Source: Bacillus bingmayongensis (lineage in GTDB: Bacteria > Bacillota > Bacilli > Bacillales > Bacillaceae_G). From it: a DNA stretch of 64,000 bases. A program made the translations under genes and the position numbers. Below the pieces are notes generated by a model, which was not told the DNA's origin, did no database searches, and saw only the letters and a program-made list of their open reading frames with translations. Below are positions 63,901-64,000 of the stretch, piece after piece. Position 1 is the first letter of the stretch; every line of letters starts with the position of its first letter. Location of the stretch: the NCBI RefSeq assembly GCF_000299035.1, contig NZ_AKCS01000013.1, positions 62,001 to 126,000 of the forward strand, read 5' to 3'.

Positions 63901-64000
63901 GATGCATTAAAGGCAAAAGGCCTCCAGTATGACCAAAAGGCTAATGAAATTGTATATTACCAAAACTCCGCCTTTCCGTCAGGTTGGTTGAATACAATTC
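60934..64000 (+). CDS. Secreted subtilisin-like S8 serine protease with PA domain (cut by window end)
   Basis: The open frame has 1022 codons with no stop before the window ends. A signal peptide (MKRRKFGKILIGTLTVGMLL, cut near VLA-EE) is followed by an I9-type propeptide to about residue 200. The catalytic triad is D228 (VLDTGID), H300 (SHGTHVAG) and S620 (GTSMATPH). A PA domain is inserted between H and S (residues about 430-550). Fn3-like and C-terminal domains follow. It is similar to Vpr-type Bacillus proteases but longer. It acts outside the cell or in the wall. Confidence 0.93.
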   Translation, partial: MKRRKFGKILIGTLTVGMLLSQGIPYNVLAEEVNTSTLTGIDDANSVLKGLTKEQRNALKTLDAKPGFVISPGINTASPDNVNVIVEFKQAPAKIEVLKEAAKGKKLALSTAEQNVEASHKGFKSELEQLRKKKDKGENFKSAKITREYKNAFNGVAMSLPGNMIEDLVRTGIVKRVWEDQEVKIDLPKDTAKTAVQPKMADSVPQIGVDKLHAEKITGKGIKVGVLDTGIDYNHPDLKDAYKGYRAKQGEDPTKIDPNSIKGWDFVNNDADPMETTYKDWQNSGGYPEIYDGSAYYTSHGTHVAGTIAAGKKNGVDYAVQGVAPDVDLYSYRVLGPYGSGQINGIIAAIDKAVKDDMDVINLSLGASINDPLYPTSVAVNNAMLAGVVTVVAAGNSGPEEGTLGSPSAAALPITVGASDAAMTIPTFSADAGDLHVDKMMLLGKSFTDKLEDLKGKSLSVVYAGLGKSGDFTGKDVKGKLALIQRGEITFDEKIKNAKEAGAKAVIVYNNVDGEITSYLGESTSSIPSFRLTKADGEKLQAKAVQGDVSLAFGELSNTKTEGDHLADFSSRGPASKTDDIKPDIVAPGVSIFSTVPEYINDPKDGENYPVAYGRMSGTSMATPHTAGVAALILQEHPNYSPFEVKEALMNTAVDLKEERSVFEVGSGRIDAYRAVHTDTFIEVIDKTSNIVNDEEVEMEEKTGSIAFGYKTQLANGPIKDSRKVLIKNNNKTEEKEFKLEVEFSPTSVGVQDAAKNGVKLNVQDSIKVAPGASGEISPEIIIPENAEFGRYEGYIHISNKNNEKEIYQVPFAVKFTEKGIASVDLLRDAMATDASNFHPFMGRPSSPLTFKLNSPLETIDAVVKDRKTGKALGIVGTLNASGLTPNNEYIMFDGMGGYVFPFTGDPNHPIGDKRVMLPDGDYQLDFVGYDKEGKSYTKGDSAIIDNVKPEVKFNDVQPGVHEVNESMFTEEDGQRALWVHGNIYDSTVDALKAKGLQYDQKANEIVYYQNSAFPSGWLNTI

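Overview
This window is about 36% GC chromosomal DNA with Firmicutes signals throughout (strong AGGAGG ribosome binding sites, hairpin-plus-T terminators, spore genes). The gene content and order (nprR-nprX-neutral protease, csoR-copA-copZ, aspA, lldP, kbl-tdh, treR-treP-treA, a ger tricistron) match the Bacillus cereus group. Species cannot be fixed from the sequence alone. I see no rRNA, tRNA or CRISPR array.

Layout. 0-5.7 kb: end of an amino acid permease, a metal-responsive ArsR regulator with its Cd/Zn efflux ATPase, and pncB. 6-9.3 kb: the quorum-sensing pair nprR-nprX and its target neutral protease. 9.3-13.1 kb: a TVP38-type membrane protein, then the copper operon csoR-copA-copZ. 13.2-14.05 kb: a lipoprotein carrying an RNase A-like toxin domain plus a small probable immunity protein. 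14-23.3 kb: VanW-like and LCP cell-wall proteins, a nucleoside transporter, a VOC protein, a CNNM/CBS protein, aspartase, and a Rex-controlled lactate permease. 23.4-24.5 kb: a decayed TnpB-type element. 24.8-31 kb: a PagR-like regulator, sspH, a three-gene permease/amidohydrolase/amidase operon that looks polyamine-related, and a peptide transporter. 31.3-35.4 kb: a Fur-boxed iron-siderophore ABC system. 35.4-36.1 kb: a nested intergenic repeat that truncates a methyltransferase pseudogene. 36.1-43.9 kb: kbl-tdh, a NUDIX protein, a MoxR/vWA pair and a cardiolipin synthase. 44-49.4 kb: a His-rich/Pro-Tyr protein, a C39-like lipoprotein, a LysR/MFS divergent pair, and an APC permease behind a histidine leader-peptide attenuator. 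49.7-53.7 kb: the trehalose operon with TreR operators and a cre site. 53.7-57.5 kb: ger(A/B/C) germinant receptor. 57.6-60.5 kb: another copy of the repeat, an orphan structured terminator, and a NarL-type two-component system. 60.9 kb to the end: an S8 protease with a PA insert, cut by the window edge.

The most notable unexplained structures are four. First, an 18-codon leader peptide with four consecutive His codons and a complete set of mutually exclusive hairpins lies upstream of the APC permease (49.18-49.42 kb). Second, the RNase A-like lipoprotein/immunity pair at 13.2-14.05 kb has a deleted copy of an intergenic repeat between the two genes that supplies the toxin stop codon. Third, that repeat family occurs in full (57.65 kb), nested (35.42 kb) and deleted (13.71 kb) forms. 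Fourth, NprX ends SKPDIY, without the usual terminal glycine.
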